From Acetobacteraceae bacterium (GTDB taxonomy: Bacteria > Pseudomonadota > Alphaproteobacteria > Acetobacterales > Acetobacteraceae): a stretch of DNA of 57,213 bases. Within the stretch, counting starts at the first letter, position 1; each line of letters begins with the position of its first letter. The notes under the pieces are model-generated. The model searched no databases. It saw only the letters and a program-made list of their open reading frames with translations, and was not told the origin of the DNA. Both the position numbers and the translations under genes were made by a program. Where the stretch lies: assembly GCA_030041255.1 (NCBI GenBank), contig JASHOF010000084.1, forward strand, positions 1-57,213, written 5' to 3'. Shown here piece by piece: positions 47,295 to 55,629 of this stretch.

Positions 47295-47449
47295 CCCCGT
47301 CCGATCCTCGCACGGCCGCCTTTTTTCGCGATGAATGTCATGGGCTTGCCGGATCGATTCGCGAATCTGGCGGAATCGTTACCGATCTTGCCGGGCCGGG
47401 CTCCCCGTCGTTAACCCGGCGTTTTCGAACGCCACGCTTATCTCGTGCC

Positions 47450-48196
47450 ATGAGAATGCTGGAACGCCTGGCCGCGCGGCAACGTGTGCGCGGCATCCCC
47501 GCCGTATCTTCGTTGGTCCCGGTTGCGTCCGAAGGACCGCCGACACAGCGCGTGCGAATGGCGGCCACGGAAATGCGGGCGCCAGCGCTGGCGCTGCTCG
47601 GCCATGCGCAGTGCCTGCTCAGGAACCCGGCCGAGGGGCCGGAGCGCGCGCAGGCGGTGGCGGCGATCGCGACTGAAATGCTCGATCTCGCCGACGAGCT
47701 CGAGGATCACACAACCGAGGCGAAGGCACGTTGCACGCTGGTTCCCGAGCCGGTCGAACTGGCCGCACTGACCGGCGAGGTGGTGGAAACCGTGATGGCG
47801 GCGCTCTCCCCCGGGAAGCGCCTCTTCCGGGTCGCCCCGGGCCTCGCCGCAATGGCGCTCGAAGCGGACCGGCGAGCGCTTCGCCAGGTGCTGAACCGGG
47901 TATTGACCAGCGCCGCACGGAGCACGCGCGAGGGCGACTGGATCGAAATCGCGCCGGAGTCTCGTCCGGGCACCTTTGCGCTCGTGGTTGCCGATGAAGG
48001 CTCGGGGCTGGCCGGATGTCGTGGAAGAATTGCCGACCGCCGTGGACTGGGATTCGGACTCTCGCTCGCGCGCACGCTGATGGAAGCGCACGGCGGCAGC
48101 CTGGCGGTCGAATCGCTGGCCCGGATCGGCACCCGGGTAACGCTCTTCTTCCCGAGCGCCTTGGTCATTGCTCCGCTGGCATCGGCCGTGGCCTGA
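47450..48196 (+). CDS. histidine-kinase-like ATPase with altered phosphoacceptor site
   Basis: A 248-residue cytoplasmic protein with a dimerisation/phosphotransfer-like helix and a HATPase domain. The place where kinases have HELRTPL reads TEMRAPALALLGHAQ, so the phosphoacceptor His is Thr. The ATP-binding part has DRRALRQVLNRVLTSAARST (N box, also altered), VADEGSGLAGC (G1) and GLGFGLSLARTLMEAHGG (G2). It may be a regulator or a scaffold without autophosphorylation. TTAACC at 47411-47416 resembles a CtrA half-site; this is weak. Confidence 0.7.
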   Translation: MRMLERLAARQRVRGIPAVSSLVPVASEGPPTQRVRMAATEMRAPALALLGHAQCLLRNPAEGPERAQAVAAIATEMLDLADELEDHTTEAKARCTLVPEPVELAALTGEVVETVMAALSPGKRLFRVAPGLAAMALEADRRALRQVLNRVLTSAARSTREGDWIEIAPESRPGTFALVVADEGSGLAGCRGRIADRRGLGFGLSLARTLMEAHGGSLAVESLARIGTRVTLFFPSALVIAPLASAVA

Positions 48197-48214
48197 CAGA
48201 GCCACGCCAACGGC

Positions 48215-48231
48215 GAGGCCCGCCTGGCCTC
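48215..48231. terminator. hairpin between convergent genes, possible bidirectional terminator
   Basis: GAGGCC and GGCCTC pair around five bases between the kinase-like gene and the NDUFA9-like gene, overlapping the latter's stop codon by two bases. There is no T-run. Confidence 0.25.
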
Positions 48232-49174
48232 AGGCCGGAACCAACGCGCGCCGCCCACCGCCAGGGCGGAAGCGTCGCAGATACTGCGATACCACGAGCT
48301 CGACCGGCGTCGGCGTGATGCCAAGATCGGCCAGGCCCGGTGCGTCGTCGGAGACAACGTTGTCGCGCGCCAGCAGCAGTAGCTGATCGCGGGTCAGCGG
48401 CTTGCCGGGCAGCCATTCGGCAAGCCTCGCCTGCAGCCGGGCGAGTGCGGGTGGAATCGCGACCAGCGTCCGATGGCGGTCCGTTTCGCGCAGCACGTAT
48501 TCCAGGATCTGGCGGAACGTGAAGATATGCGGCCCGCCCAGTTCGTAGGTATGGCCCGTGGCGTCGGCTCGCTCCACGGCGGCCATCACCGCATCCGCCA
48601 CGTCCCCGACATAGACCGGCTGCATGCGGGTTTCGCCGCAGATCACCGGCATGAAAGGCAAAAACTGCGCCAGTGCCGCAAAACGATTGAAGAACTGGTC
48701 CTCGGCGCCGAACACGACCGAGGGGCGGAGGATGACGGAGCCCGGAAAGGCAGAGCGCACGGCTTCCTCGCCGGCGGCTTTGCTCTTTGCGTACTGGCTC
48801 GGGCTCGCCGCATCGGCGCCGATCGCGGAGAGGTGCACGAGCTGGCTCGTGCCGGCAATGGCGGCCGCGCGCGCGACTGCGCCAGCGCCTTCGGCGTGAA
48901 CGCGCTGGAAGTCGCCGGGCCGGTTCTCGGCCAGGATGCCGACCATGTTGACCACGATCTCTGCTGCCTCGACCGCGCGGGCCACGTCGTCATGCCGCGC
49001 GAGGTCCGCGTAGAGCGGCACGATCTGGCCGACCACCCCCATCGGCTTGAGAAAGAGCGCCGCTTCGGTGTCCCGGACCGCGACCCGCACGACGTGGTCC
49101 TGGGCGGCCAGGCGCTTCACGACATAACGGCCGATGAAGCCCGAGCCGCCGAATACAGTTGCCACCTTGCGCAC
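48230..49174 (-). CDS. complex I NDUFA9-family NAD(P)-binding protein
   Basis: A 314-residue atypical short-chain dehydrogenase, related to the mitochondrial complex I accessory subunit NDUFA9. The nucleotide-binding loop is VATVFGGSGFIGRYVVKRLA, followed by NMVGILAEN and the SKAAGEEAV region in place of a full YxxxK site. A C-terminal helical part binds quinone-like or lipid ligands in relatives. I prefer the GTG at 49174, which has GGAGG 9 bases upstream, over the GTG at 49234. Confidence 0.8.
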   Translation of the reverse strand: MRKVATVFGGSGFIGRYVVKRLAAQDHVVRVAVRDTEAALFLKPMGVVGQIVPLYADLARHDDVARAVEAAEIVVNMVGILAENRPGDFQRVHAEGAGAVARAAAIAGTSQLVHLSAIGADAASPSQYAKSKAAGEEAVRSAFPGSVILRPSVVFGAEDQFFNRFAALAQFLPFMPVICGETRMQPVYVGDVADAVMAAVERADATGHTYELGGPHIFTFRQILEYVLRETDRHRTLVAIPPALARLQARLAEWLPGKPLTRDQLLLLARDNVVSDDAPGLADLGITPTPVELVVSQYLRRFRPGGGRRALVPA

Positions 49175-49304
49175 TGCCGCCCGCCTCCGCCCGATCAGCG
49201 CCGTCGTCGTGCATAGGCCGGGGCCGGAATTCACTCAAGCTGCTCTCAGTTGACGGCCCTTTCAGCGGGCGTTACAGGACCGCCCGCTCGCACCTGCCGT
49301 CCGT

Positions 49305-49391
49305 GCCCAGGTGGCGGAACTGGTAGACGCGCAGGTTTCAGGTACCTGTGGCCGCAAGGCCGTGGAAGTTCGAGTCTTCTCCTGGGCACCA
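49305..49391 (+). tRNA. tRNA-Leu (anticodon CAG)
   Basis: An 87-base class II tRNA. The acceptor arms GCCCAGG (49305) and CCTGGGC (49381-49387) pair fully, followed by an encoded ACCA. The anticodon stem CAGGT/ACCTG encloses TTCAGGT, giving anticodon CAG. A long variable arm (GGCCGCAAGGCC) and the T-arm GAAG-TTCGAGT-CTTC are clear. RNase D starts 16 bases after it on the same strand. Confidence 0.95.
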
Positions 49392-49407
49392 TTGCGACAG
49401 CAGATCC

Positions 49408-50064
49408 GTGGCAGCCGTCACCCAGTTCCAGGCCGATGCGACCATCCACCTCCACCGGAACGATCTTCCGGACGGAATCGTGCTCGGCCCGGTGGTTGCG
49501 GTCGACACCGAGACGATGGGGTTGAACCCGCATCGCGACCGGCTCTGCCTGGTGCAGCTTTCGTCCGGCGATGGGATCGCCCATCTCGTGCAGATCGTGC
49601 CGGAGAGCCTGGGTGGGCGTGGCGCCGAGTGCCCCAATCTCAAGCGCCTGTTGTGCGATCCCGCGGTGGTGAAGCTGTTCCATTTCGCACGCTTCGACCT
49701 TGCCGTGCTCGCCAAGGCACTCGGTATCAGGGTCGCTCCAGTCCGCTGCACCAAGATCGCCTCCAGGCTCGTCCGTACTTTTACCGACCGTCACGGCTTG
49801 AAGGAGCTTTGCCGCGAGTTGCTCGGCGTCGAACTCGCCAAGCAGCAGCAGACTTCCGATTGGGGTGCCCCGGAGCTGGCCCCCGAACAGCTTGCCTATG
49901 CTGCCTCGGACGTGCTCTACCTGCACGCGCTCTGGGAGCGGCTCGAGGCGCTGCTCCGGCGCGAGGGCCGGCTCGGACTGGCCGAGGCATGCTTTGCCTT
50001 TCTGCCCGAGAGGGCGGTGCTCGACCTGCTCGGCTACGAGGAGCCGGATCTGTTCGCCCACTGA
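49408..50064 (+). CDS. rnd: ribonuclease D (exonuclease domain only)
   Basis: A 3'-5' exoribonuclease that trims tRNA precursors and other RNAs. 218 residues cover only the DEDD exonuclease domain: VVAVDTETMGLNPHRD (DxE), the Asp in HFARFDLAVLAKAL, and YAASDVLYLHALW (the last Asp with the Tyr). The HRDC domains of longer RNase D are missing, which is common in alphaproteobacteria. The start is probably GTG at 49408. It sits directly after tRNA-Leu, a possible substrate made on the same transcript. Confidence 0.88.
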   Translation: MAAVTQFQADATIHLHRNDLPDGIVLGPVVAVDTETMGLNPHRDRLCLVQLSSGDGIAHLVQIVPESLGGRGAECPNLKRLLCDPAVVKLFHFARFDLAVLAKALGIRVAPVRCTKIASRLVRTFTDRHGLKELCRELLGVELAKQQQTSDWGAPELAPEQLAYAASDVLYLHALWERLEALLRREGRLGLAEACFAFLPERAVLDLLGYEEPDLFAH

Positions 50065-50094
50065 AGGGCACCTCGCATCAGGCGGGACGTGCGC

Positions 50095-51876
50095 CTATGC
50101 GGGCTGATGCATCGCCGCTTCACGGACGCGCGCCAAGTCCCGCTTCGCCTTGTCCGCCGCGTGGCGGGCCGCGTCGGTCGCGGTGAATATCTCGAGCGCG
50201 TCCATTTCCTCATCCGAGACCGGCGCCAGCGCGGTATCCATGTAGGATCGGCGATCCGGGTCGCGCTTGATCGCGCGCCTGACCGCGGCCAGCCGCAGCA
50301 CCATGCGCAGCACCTGCACGTGCTTGGCGATCAGATCGAAGGCGTAGCGAGGATAGAACAGCAGCGGATTCTCGATCGGCAGGCCGGGGCGGCGGTCCGT
50401 ACGCACCTTGCGCCTGAGATACCCGCCCTCGAGCGGGTGGATTTTTTCGAGCGTGACACAGCCCCAGAACCAGAGCAGCAGGAACATCATCTTGCCGGGG
50501 CTGATCCCGCTGGCGCCGGCCCGGCGCATCACGCGCACCATGTGTTCGGGCGTATAATAGGTCCGCCAGGCCAGCCGGTACGCGCGCTCCCATTCCTCCT
50601 TCGACATCAGCGGATGGCCCGCGCAGACATGCTCGAGGTCATACTTGTTCATGTCCGGGTCCATTGGCGTGCCGGCCGTGAAGAGCCGCTTGTGGTCCTC
50701 GGATCCCGGCAGCGGCGTCAGGCAGAAGAATTCGAGGAGATCGAGCGGCAGCTCGCGCTGGATGATGCCGATATCCCGCTCGATGCTCTCCGGCGTGTCT
50801 GCCGGGAAACCGAGGATATAGCCCGCATAGGTGAAGCAGCCGACGCTCTTCCAGGCGAGCAGCATCCGGCGGTACTCGGAGATTCGGTTCTGCCGCTTCT
50901 TGGCAGCGAGCAGGCTTTCCGGGTTGATGCTCTCCATGCCGATGAAAACGCGCGTCACCCCGGCCCGGGCAGCCTTCTCAACGAAGTTCGGGATCTTGTG
51001 GCAGAGCGTGTCCACCTGGATCAGGAAGTGGATCGAGGCACCTTCCCCTTCGCGCAATGCGGTCAGCCGGTCGAAGATCGCTTCCCAGTTGCGGTTGCGC
51101 GCAAAATTGTCGTCAGTGATGAAGAAACGGTCGACTCCCTGCGAGAGGTTGCGCCTGACGATCGCCTCTATGTCGTCAGCGGAACGATAGCGCGATTTGC
51201 GTCCCTGCACATTGATGATCGTGCAGAACGAACACTGGAATGGGCAGCCGCGGCCGGCATCGAAGCTGGTGATCCGTCCGCCCGTCCGCTTGATCCGCCG
51301 GCTCGGCAGGATCGGCGGTGGCGCCCCTTCGAGCCCCGGCAGATCCTGCATGAAGTTGTAGACCGGCGCGAGCCTGCCCGCGAGCGCGTCGAGCAGCACC
51401 CGCTCCAGCCGGCCCTCGGCCTCGCCGGCAAACAGCGCGATACCGCGATCGAGCGCTGCCTGGAGGTCCGGCTGAATGCCCGGCAGCATGGCCATGCAGC
51501 CGGAGACATGGAAGCCACCGATCGCAACCAGGACCCCGGCCTCGCGCAACGGCCGTGCGATATCCAGCGCGCGCGGGTACTGGTTGGATTGCACGCCGAC
51601 CAGGGCGACCAGGCCGAGCCCACCGCCTTGCCTGATCCAGCGGGCGATCTTTTTCGGGCGGATACGCGAGTTCGTCTCATCGAATGCCGAAATCTCGATC
51701 TCGACGTCATCGCCGAGCACCTGGCGATCACGAATATCGAGCGCGAGCCCATGCAGGGAAGCCAGCGTGTTGGAGGGGATGGCCGAACGCAGCCACTGGA
51801 TGACGTAGCCGTCATCATCGTAGTGAGATGGCTTGATGAGAACCAGCCTGAAGCGGCGCCGGGCCGCAGTTGGCAT
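50095..51876 (-). CDS. B12-binding-type radical SAM protein
   Basis: A 593-residue radical S-adenosylmethionine enzyme of unknown reaction. The N-terminal part (about 1-190) resembles a cobalamin-binding fold. The [4Fe-4S] motif CxxxCxxC is CPFQCSFC near residue 219. The core continues with FFITDDNFARNRNWEAIF and RVFIGMESINPESLLAAKKR, and a C-terminal helical domain follows. Related enzymes act in bacteriochlorophyll, hopanoid and methylation pathways; no neighbour points to one. It is divergent to the kdsD operon with a 193-base gap that holds a sigma-54 promoter on the other strand. Confidence 0.82.
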   Translation of the reverse strand: MPTAARRRFRLVLIKPSHYDDDGYVIQWLRSAIPSNTLASLHGLALDIRDRQVLGDDVEIEISAFDETNSRIRPKKIARWIRQGGGLGLVALVGVQSNQYPRALDIARPLREAGVLVAIGGFHVSGCMAMLPGIQPDLQAALDRGIALFAGEAEGRLERVLLDALAGRLAPVYNFMQDLPGLEGAPPPILPSRRIKRTGGRITSFDAGRGCPFQCSFCTIINVQGRKSRYRSADDIEAIVRRNLSQGVDRFFITDDNFARNRNWEAIFDRLTALREGEGASIHFLIQVDTLCHKIPNFVEKAARAGVTRVFIGMESINPESLLAAKKRQNRISEYRRMLLAWKSVGCFTYAGYILGFPADTPESIERDIGIIQRELPLDLLEFFCLTPLPGSEDHKRLFTAGTPMDPDMNKYDLEHVCAGHPLMSKEEWERAYRLAWRTYYTPEHMVRVMRRAGASGISPGKMMFLLLWFWGCVTLEKIHPLEGGYLRRKVRTDRRPGLPIENPLLFYPRYAFDLIAKHVQVLRMVLRLAAVRRAIKRDPDRRSYMDTALAPVSDEEMDALEIFTATDAARHAADKAKRDLARVREAAMHQPA

Positions 51877-51961
51877 GTCGTGCCCTTCGCTGGATTGGGA
51901 CGCAGCCGAAATTAACACGGGCCGGACGGCGCCGGTCAAGCCAGGATTGACGATGAAAATG

Positions 51962-51977
51962 TTGGCACAATTCTTGC
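51962..51977 (+). promoter_or_regulatory. near-consensus sigma-54 promoter upstream of the kdsD-lpt-rpoN operon
   Basis: TTGGCACAATTCTTGC has GG at 51964-51965 and GC at 51976-51977 separated by exactly 10 bases. It matches the known TGGCAC-N5-TTGC consensus at every key position. It points toward kdsD, whose start is about 92 bases downstream. The operon ends with rpoN itself, so a feedback loop is possible. Confidence 0.65.
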
Positions 51978-52069
51978 CGCAATTGGGCTCGATGATGCTG
52001 TTCGAGGTTGACCCCGCCAGGCCAGCCGGCCATAGAATTATTGTGCAGAGCAGCGAGCACCGACTCCGG

Positions 52070-53056
52070 ATGTCCAGCTTGGCCCTCACCTCGGCCGCAG
52101 ACGATCTCGACGCCGCCCGTTCGGTTCTCAGGCTCGAGGCCGCGGGCCTCAGCGCGCTGGCCGCCGGGCTGGACCAAGAGTTCGCCCGTGCGGTCGAGCT
52201 TCTGGCGGCGGCGAAGGGCCGCGTTGTGGTCTCAGGCATGGGCAAGTCCGGCCATATCGCCCGCAAGGTGGCGGCGACCCTGTCCTCGACCGGCACGCCC
52301 GCGCTGTTCGTGCATCCGGGCGAAGCCTCACATGGCGATCTCGGAATGATCGTGGCGGGAGATGCCGTGCTGGCGCTCTCGAACTCCGGGGAAACCGCCG
52401 AGCTCGCCGATCTCGTCCAGCACGCGCGACGCTTCGGCCTGCCGCTGGTCGCCGTGACCGGTCGCGCTGGCTCGACCCTGGCCCGCGCGGCTGACGTGGC
52501 GCTGGTGCTGCCGGGTACTCCGGAGGCATGCCCGATGGGGCTTGCGCCCACCACTTCCACCACCATGCAGCTCGGGCTGGGAGATGCGCTGGCGGTGGCG
52601 CTTCTGAAGCGTCGCGGCTTCACGGTCAGCGATTTTCGCCGCATCCATCCCGGCGGGCGCCTTGGGGCGCGGCTGTTGCGGGTTCGCGAGGTGATGCACA
52701 CCGGCGCCGCCCTGCCCCTCGCCGCGCCCGATCTGCCGATGGACCAGGCGCTGCTGCTGATGACCGAGAAAGCCTTCGGTTGCCTCGGCGTCATCGAGCC
52801 GCCGTGCCGGCTGGTCGGCATCATTACGGATGGCGATTTGCGGCGCGCGATGGGTCCGGATTTGCTTTCCTCCAAGGTCGCCTCGGTGATGACGCGGGCG
52901 CCCCGTACAATCGGGCCCGATGCCCTCGCGGCCGAGGCGCTGCACGAAATGAACGAAGGCCCGCGGCCCATCACCACACTCTTTGTCGTTGACGCTGCCG
53001 CCGAGGTGCTCGGGCTCGTGCATGTGCACGATCTTCTCCGGGCCGGGGTGGCGTGA
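52070..53056 (+). CDS. kdsD: arabinose-5-phosphate isomerase KdsD (KpsF/GutQ family)
   Basis: Converts ribulose-5-phosphate to arabinose-5-phosphate, the first step to Kdo for lipopolysaccharide. 328 residues: an SIS sugar-isomerase domain (about 40-175) with VVVSGMGKSGHIARKVAATL, THPGEASHGDLG-type loop HPGEASHGDLGMI and ALSNSGETAELADLV, then two CBS domains (about 205-325). The start is ATG at 52070; an upstream in-frame run exists but does not resemble the family. lptC starts 4 bases after its stop. Confidence 0.93.
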   Translation: MSSLALTSAADDLDAARSVLRLEAAGLSALAAGLDQEFARAVELLAAAKGRVVVSGMGKSGHIARKVAATLSSTGTPALFVHPGEASHGDLGMIVAGDAVLALSNSGETAELADLVQHARRFGLPLVAVTGRAGSTLARAADVALVLPGTPEACPMGLAPTTSTTMQLGLGDALAVALLKRRGFTVSDFRRIHPGGRLGARLLRVREVMHTGAALPLAAPDLPMDQALLLMTEKAFGCLGVIEPPCRLVGIITDGDLRRAMGPDLLSSKVASVMTRAPRTIGPDALAAEALHEMNEGPRPITTLFVVDAAAEVLGLVHVHDLLRAGVA

Positions 53057-53060
53057 GCCC

Positions 53061-53759
53061 ATGGAGAACGCGGGCAGCCCCACCAACCGCAGGCCGCGCC
53101 CCGAGACGCCGCGCGAACTTGTGCGCATCGTCGGGCTCGGCCTGGCACGGGCGCGGTCCATGCCCTCGCCCGCCAGCCTGGCCCGCCGGCGGCGTGTCGT
53201 CATCTGGGCCAAGCGACTGCTGCCTCTGGTCGGTCTTGCCCTGCTCGCCTCGATCACGCTGTGGCCGAATCTCGAAGGCGGCGCGGCAGGGGAACGGGTC
53301 AGCTTCCACGTCTCGGCGAACGTGCCTGCGGGCGCCGGCAAGCTCCTGGATGCGCGTTATAGCAGCGTCAATCAACACGGAGAGCCCTACACCGTGACGG
53401 CAGCGCAGGCGGTTCAGGTCGCGCCGGACAGGGTGAACCTGACCCGGCCGAAGGGCGATATCACCCTGCAATCGGGCTCGTGGCTCATGCTGGACGCAAA
53501 AAAGGGCGTGTACGGACCGAAAAGCCGCCAGCTCGATCTTTCCGGTGACGTCACGCTCTATCGGGACGACGGCACGACCATACGCACCGCCAGTGCCACC
53601 ATCGATATCGTGCAGGGAGCTGCCGCGAGCGGTGTCGCGGTGAGCGCCGAAGGCCCGTTCGGCACCCTCGACGCCACCGGCTTCAGCTTGCTCGATGGTG
53701 GCGCGGTGATCCAGTTCAGCGGGCCGGCGCGCCTGGTCCTGAACGGGCACAATCCGTGA
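53061..53759 (+). CDS. lptC: LPS export protein LptC
   Basis: An inner-membrane-anchored periplasmic part of the Lpt bridge, which passes lipopolysaccharide from LptBFG to LptA. 232 residues with one membrane helix (about 53-70, RLLPLVGLALLASITLW) after a long, basic, Pro/Arg-rich cytoplasmic segment. The beta-jellyroll domain follows, with PYTVTAAQAVQV, DITLQSGSWLMLDAKKG and GDVTLYRDDGTTI. It is in the standard kdsD-lptC-lptA-lptB order, but a 116-base gap, not an overlap, separates it from lptA. Confidence 0.9.
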   Translation: MENAGSPTNRRPRPETPRELVRIVGLGLARARSMPSPASLARRRRVVIWAKRLLPLVGLALLASITLWPNLEGGAAGERVSFHVSANVPAGAGKLLDARYSSVNQHGEPYTVTAAQAVQVAPDRVNLTRPKGDITLQSGSWLMLDAKKGVYGPKSRQLDLSGDVTLYRDDGTTIRTASATIDIVQGAAASGVAVSAEGPFGTLDATGFSLLDGGAVIQFSGPARLVLNGHNP

Positions 53760-53764
53760 GACGC

Positions 53765-53816
53765 GGGAGTCCGGTTTGCCGGACCCCGGCAGTGGCGGCC
53801 GGCAAACAGATCTCCC
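53765..53816 (+). repeat. hairpin in the lptC-lptA gap
   Basis: GTTTGCCGG (53774-53782) and CCGGCAAAC (53799-53807) pair perfectly around 16 bases, with an outer GGGAG/CTCCC pairing at 53765-53769 and 53812-53816. It lies inside the operon, just before the partial family 1 repeat. It could pause or stop transcription or stabilise the mRNA. Confidence 0.5.
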
Positions 53817-53842
53817 GGACCGGCACCAGGGCTTTTCGTCTT

Positions 53843-53878
53843 CACTGGCCTGCTGATCTCCTGCGTTCGCCGCGAATG
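53843..53878 (+). repeat. dispersed long-hairpin repeat, family 1, partial copy 3
   Basis: CACTGGCCTGCTGATCTCCT at 53843-53862 closely matches the 5' half of copy 1, including the T-rich lead-in. A shortened inner stem CGTTCG/CGAATG (53864-53869, 53873-53878) follows, whose 3' arm contains the likely lptA start codon. The 3' half of the element is absent. Confidence 0.5.
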
Positions 53879-54871
53879 ACAATGAACGTCGCGGGCATGA
53901 TGCTGGCGCTGCTGTTGCTGCTCGGGGCGAGTGCAAAGCCACTTTCCGCACAGCCGCTCGATCTTTCGCAGGGCGGGCCCATCACGGTGACGGCTTTGGG
54001 CGGCATCGAATGGCGGCAGAACGAGCAGGAGGTGATCGCCCATGGAGATGCCCGGGCGATACGCGGCGCCGTGACGGTCACCGCAGACAGGCTGATTGCG
54101 CATTACAGGCCAAAGCCGCCCGATGCCACCGGAAAGCCCGCCGCTTCGGTCCAGCCGGCCAGTGCAACCGGCGGCATCGATACCGGCGGGCAGGAGATCT
54201 ACCGGCTCAATGCCGAGGGAAATGTGCACATCTTCACAGCGACAGACCAGGCCTTCGCCGATCACGCCGTTTATGACCTGGATCAGTCCGTGCTGGTGCT
54301 GACCGGCGGACATCTCAAATTGACCAACCCGGAGGACGTGCTGACGGCACAAAGAGATGTGGAATACTGGCCGGACAGACACATGGCAGTGGCGCGGGGG
54401 GACGCGGTGGTGACCACCAATACCGGGCGGCGGATCACCGCCGATACGCTGGTTGCCTATACGATCCCGTCGACGAACGCGCCGGCGGGCCAGGCGCCGC
54501 CATCCCCGACACCTGCCAGCACCGCCTCGGCCGACCCGCTGGCCTCATCGGGGCGAATCAGGCGGGTAGAGGCGTTCGGCCACGTCGTGGTTCGCACCGC
54601 AACCGAAACGGCAACCGCGGACCGCGGAGTGTATATTCCCGCCACCGGAATCGCACTGCTTCTCGGCAACGTACATATCACCCGCGGAGAGAATCAGCTC
54701 AATGGCGAGCGTGGCGTGGTCGATATGAAAACCGGTGTTGCGGATCTTCTCTCCACTCCGGGTACACGCGTGCAAGGGCTGGTGGTGCCGAATTCCGTGA
54801 ACAACGCGCCGCCCGCTCAGCCGGGTGCGGCGGAATCGCCACACCCCGCCTCTCCCGTGAGGCCGCAATGA
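53876..54871 (+). CDS. lptA: LPS transport bridge protein LptA
   Basis: The periplasmic protein that forms the LPS bridge between the membranes. 331 residues, longer than the enterobacterial protein. The signal peptide GMMLALLLLLGASAKPLSA is followed by OstA-type beta repeats: ITVTALGGIEWRQNEQEVIA, VTADRLIAHYRP, AVYDLDQSVLVLTGG and NQLNGERGVVDMKTGVADL. A Pro/Ala-rich insert (about 200-225) and tail interrupt it. The ATG at 53876 (or 53882) is chosen; a GTG at 53756 overlapping the lptC stop would add 40 residues that read through the repeat. lptB overlaps its stop (ATGA). Confidence 0.88.
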   Translation: MTMNVAGMMLALLLLLGASAKPLSAQPLDLSQGGPITVTALGGIEWRQNEQEVIAHGDARAIRGAVTVTADRLIAHYRPKPPDATGKPAASVQPASATGGIDTGGQEIYRLNAEGNVHIFTATDQAFADHAVYDLDQSVLVLTGGHLKLTNPEDVLTAQRDVEYWPDRHMAVARGDAVVTTNTGRRITADTLVAYTIPSTNAPAGQAPPSPTPASTASADPLASSGRIRRVEAFGHVVVRTATETATADRGVYIPATGIALLLGNVHITRGENQLNGERGVVDMKTGVADLLSTPGTRVQGLVVPNSVNNAPPAQPGAAESPHPASPVRPQ

Positions 54872-55620
54872 GCGATCGGTTGCGCGTTCTTTCCGGCAGC
54901 CCCGGCCTCTTCGCCCGCGGTCTCGGCAAGCAGTTCCGCCGCCGCCCCGTGGTGCATAATGTCAGCCTCCGGCTGACCCGCGGCGAGGCAGTCGGGTTGC
55001 TCGGCCCGAACGGGGCCGGCAAAACCACGACCTTCTACATGATCGTCGGCCTGGTTCCGCCTGACACCGGCAGCATCACGCTCGACGGCGCCGATATCAC
55101 GGCCTTGCCGATGTATCGTCGCGCCCGGCTCGGTATCGGCTACCTGCCGCAGGAAGCAAGCGTCTTTCGCGGCCTCAATGTCGAACAGAACATCAAGGCA
55201 GTGCTCGAGGTGACCGAGCCCTATTCCGACCGGCGCGAGCAGATGCTGGAGGCGCTGCTCACCGAGTTCGGCATCGCGCATCTCAGGCGCACCCCGGCCC
55301 TGGCCCTCTCCGGCGGAGAACGCCGACGCGTCGAAATCGCCCGCGCGCTCGCCAGCCAGCCAAGCTACATCCTGCTCGACGAGCCGCTGGCCGGGATCGA
55401 CCCGATCGCGCTCGGCGAGATCCGCGATCTCGTCTCGCACCTGAAGCTGCGCGGCATCGGCGTCCTGATCACCGACCACAACGTCCGCGAGACTCTCGAG
55501 ATCGTCGATCGTGCCTATATCCTGCACGATGGCCAGGTACTGATGCAGGGCCTGCCGGAGGAGGTGGTGGCGCACGAAGATGTGCGTCGCTTCTACCTTG
55601 GAGAAAGATTCAGCCTCTAA
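54868..55620 (+). CDS. lptB: LPS export ABC transporter ATP-binding protein LptB
   Basis: The cytoplasmic ATPase that powers LPS extraction with LptF and LptG. 250 residues with GPNGAGKTTTFYMIVGL (Walker A), GYLPQEASVFRGL (Q-loop), LSGGERRRVEIARAL (signature), YILLDEPLAGIDP (Walker B) and ITDHNVRETL (H-loop), all typical of LptB. It starts at an ATGA overlap with lptA, and rpoN begins 9 bases after it. Confidence 0.96.
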   Translation: MSDRLRVLSGSPGLFARGLGKQFRRRPVVHNVSLRLTRGEAVGLLGPNGAGKTTTFYMIVGLVPPDTGSITLDGADITALPMYRRARLGIGYLPQEASVFRGLNVEQNIKAVLEVTEPYSDRREQMLEALLTEFGIAHLRRTPALALSGGERRRVEIARALASQPSYILLDEPLAGIDPIALGEIRDLVSHLKLRGIGVLITDHNVRETLEIVDRAYILHDGQVLMQGLPEEVVAHEDVRRFYLGERFSL

Positions 55621-55629
55621 GGTTCCGCC

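Noticed and set aside
47321-47326. A T-run after rpmB as a rho-independent terminator
   Set aside because: No adequate GC stem ends directly before the T-run.
47411-47416. TTAACC as a CtrA site before the kinase-like gene
   Set aside because: Only a half-site is present; the second TTAA at the right spacing is missing.
50095-53148. A continuous 1017-codon minus-strand frame suggesting a fusion upstream of the radical SAM protein
   Set aside because: The first 400 or so codons are antisense to kdsD and lptC; the radical SAM family starts at 51876.
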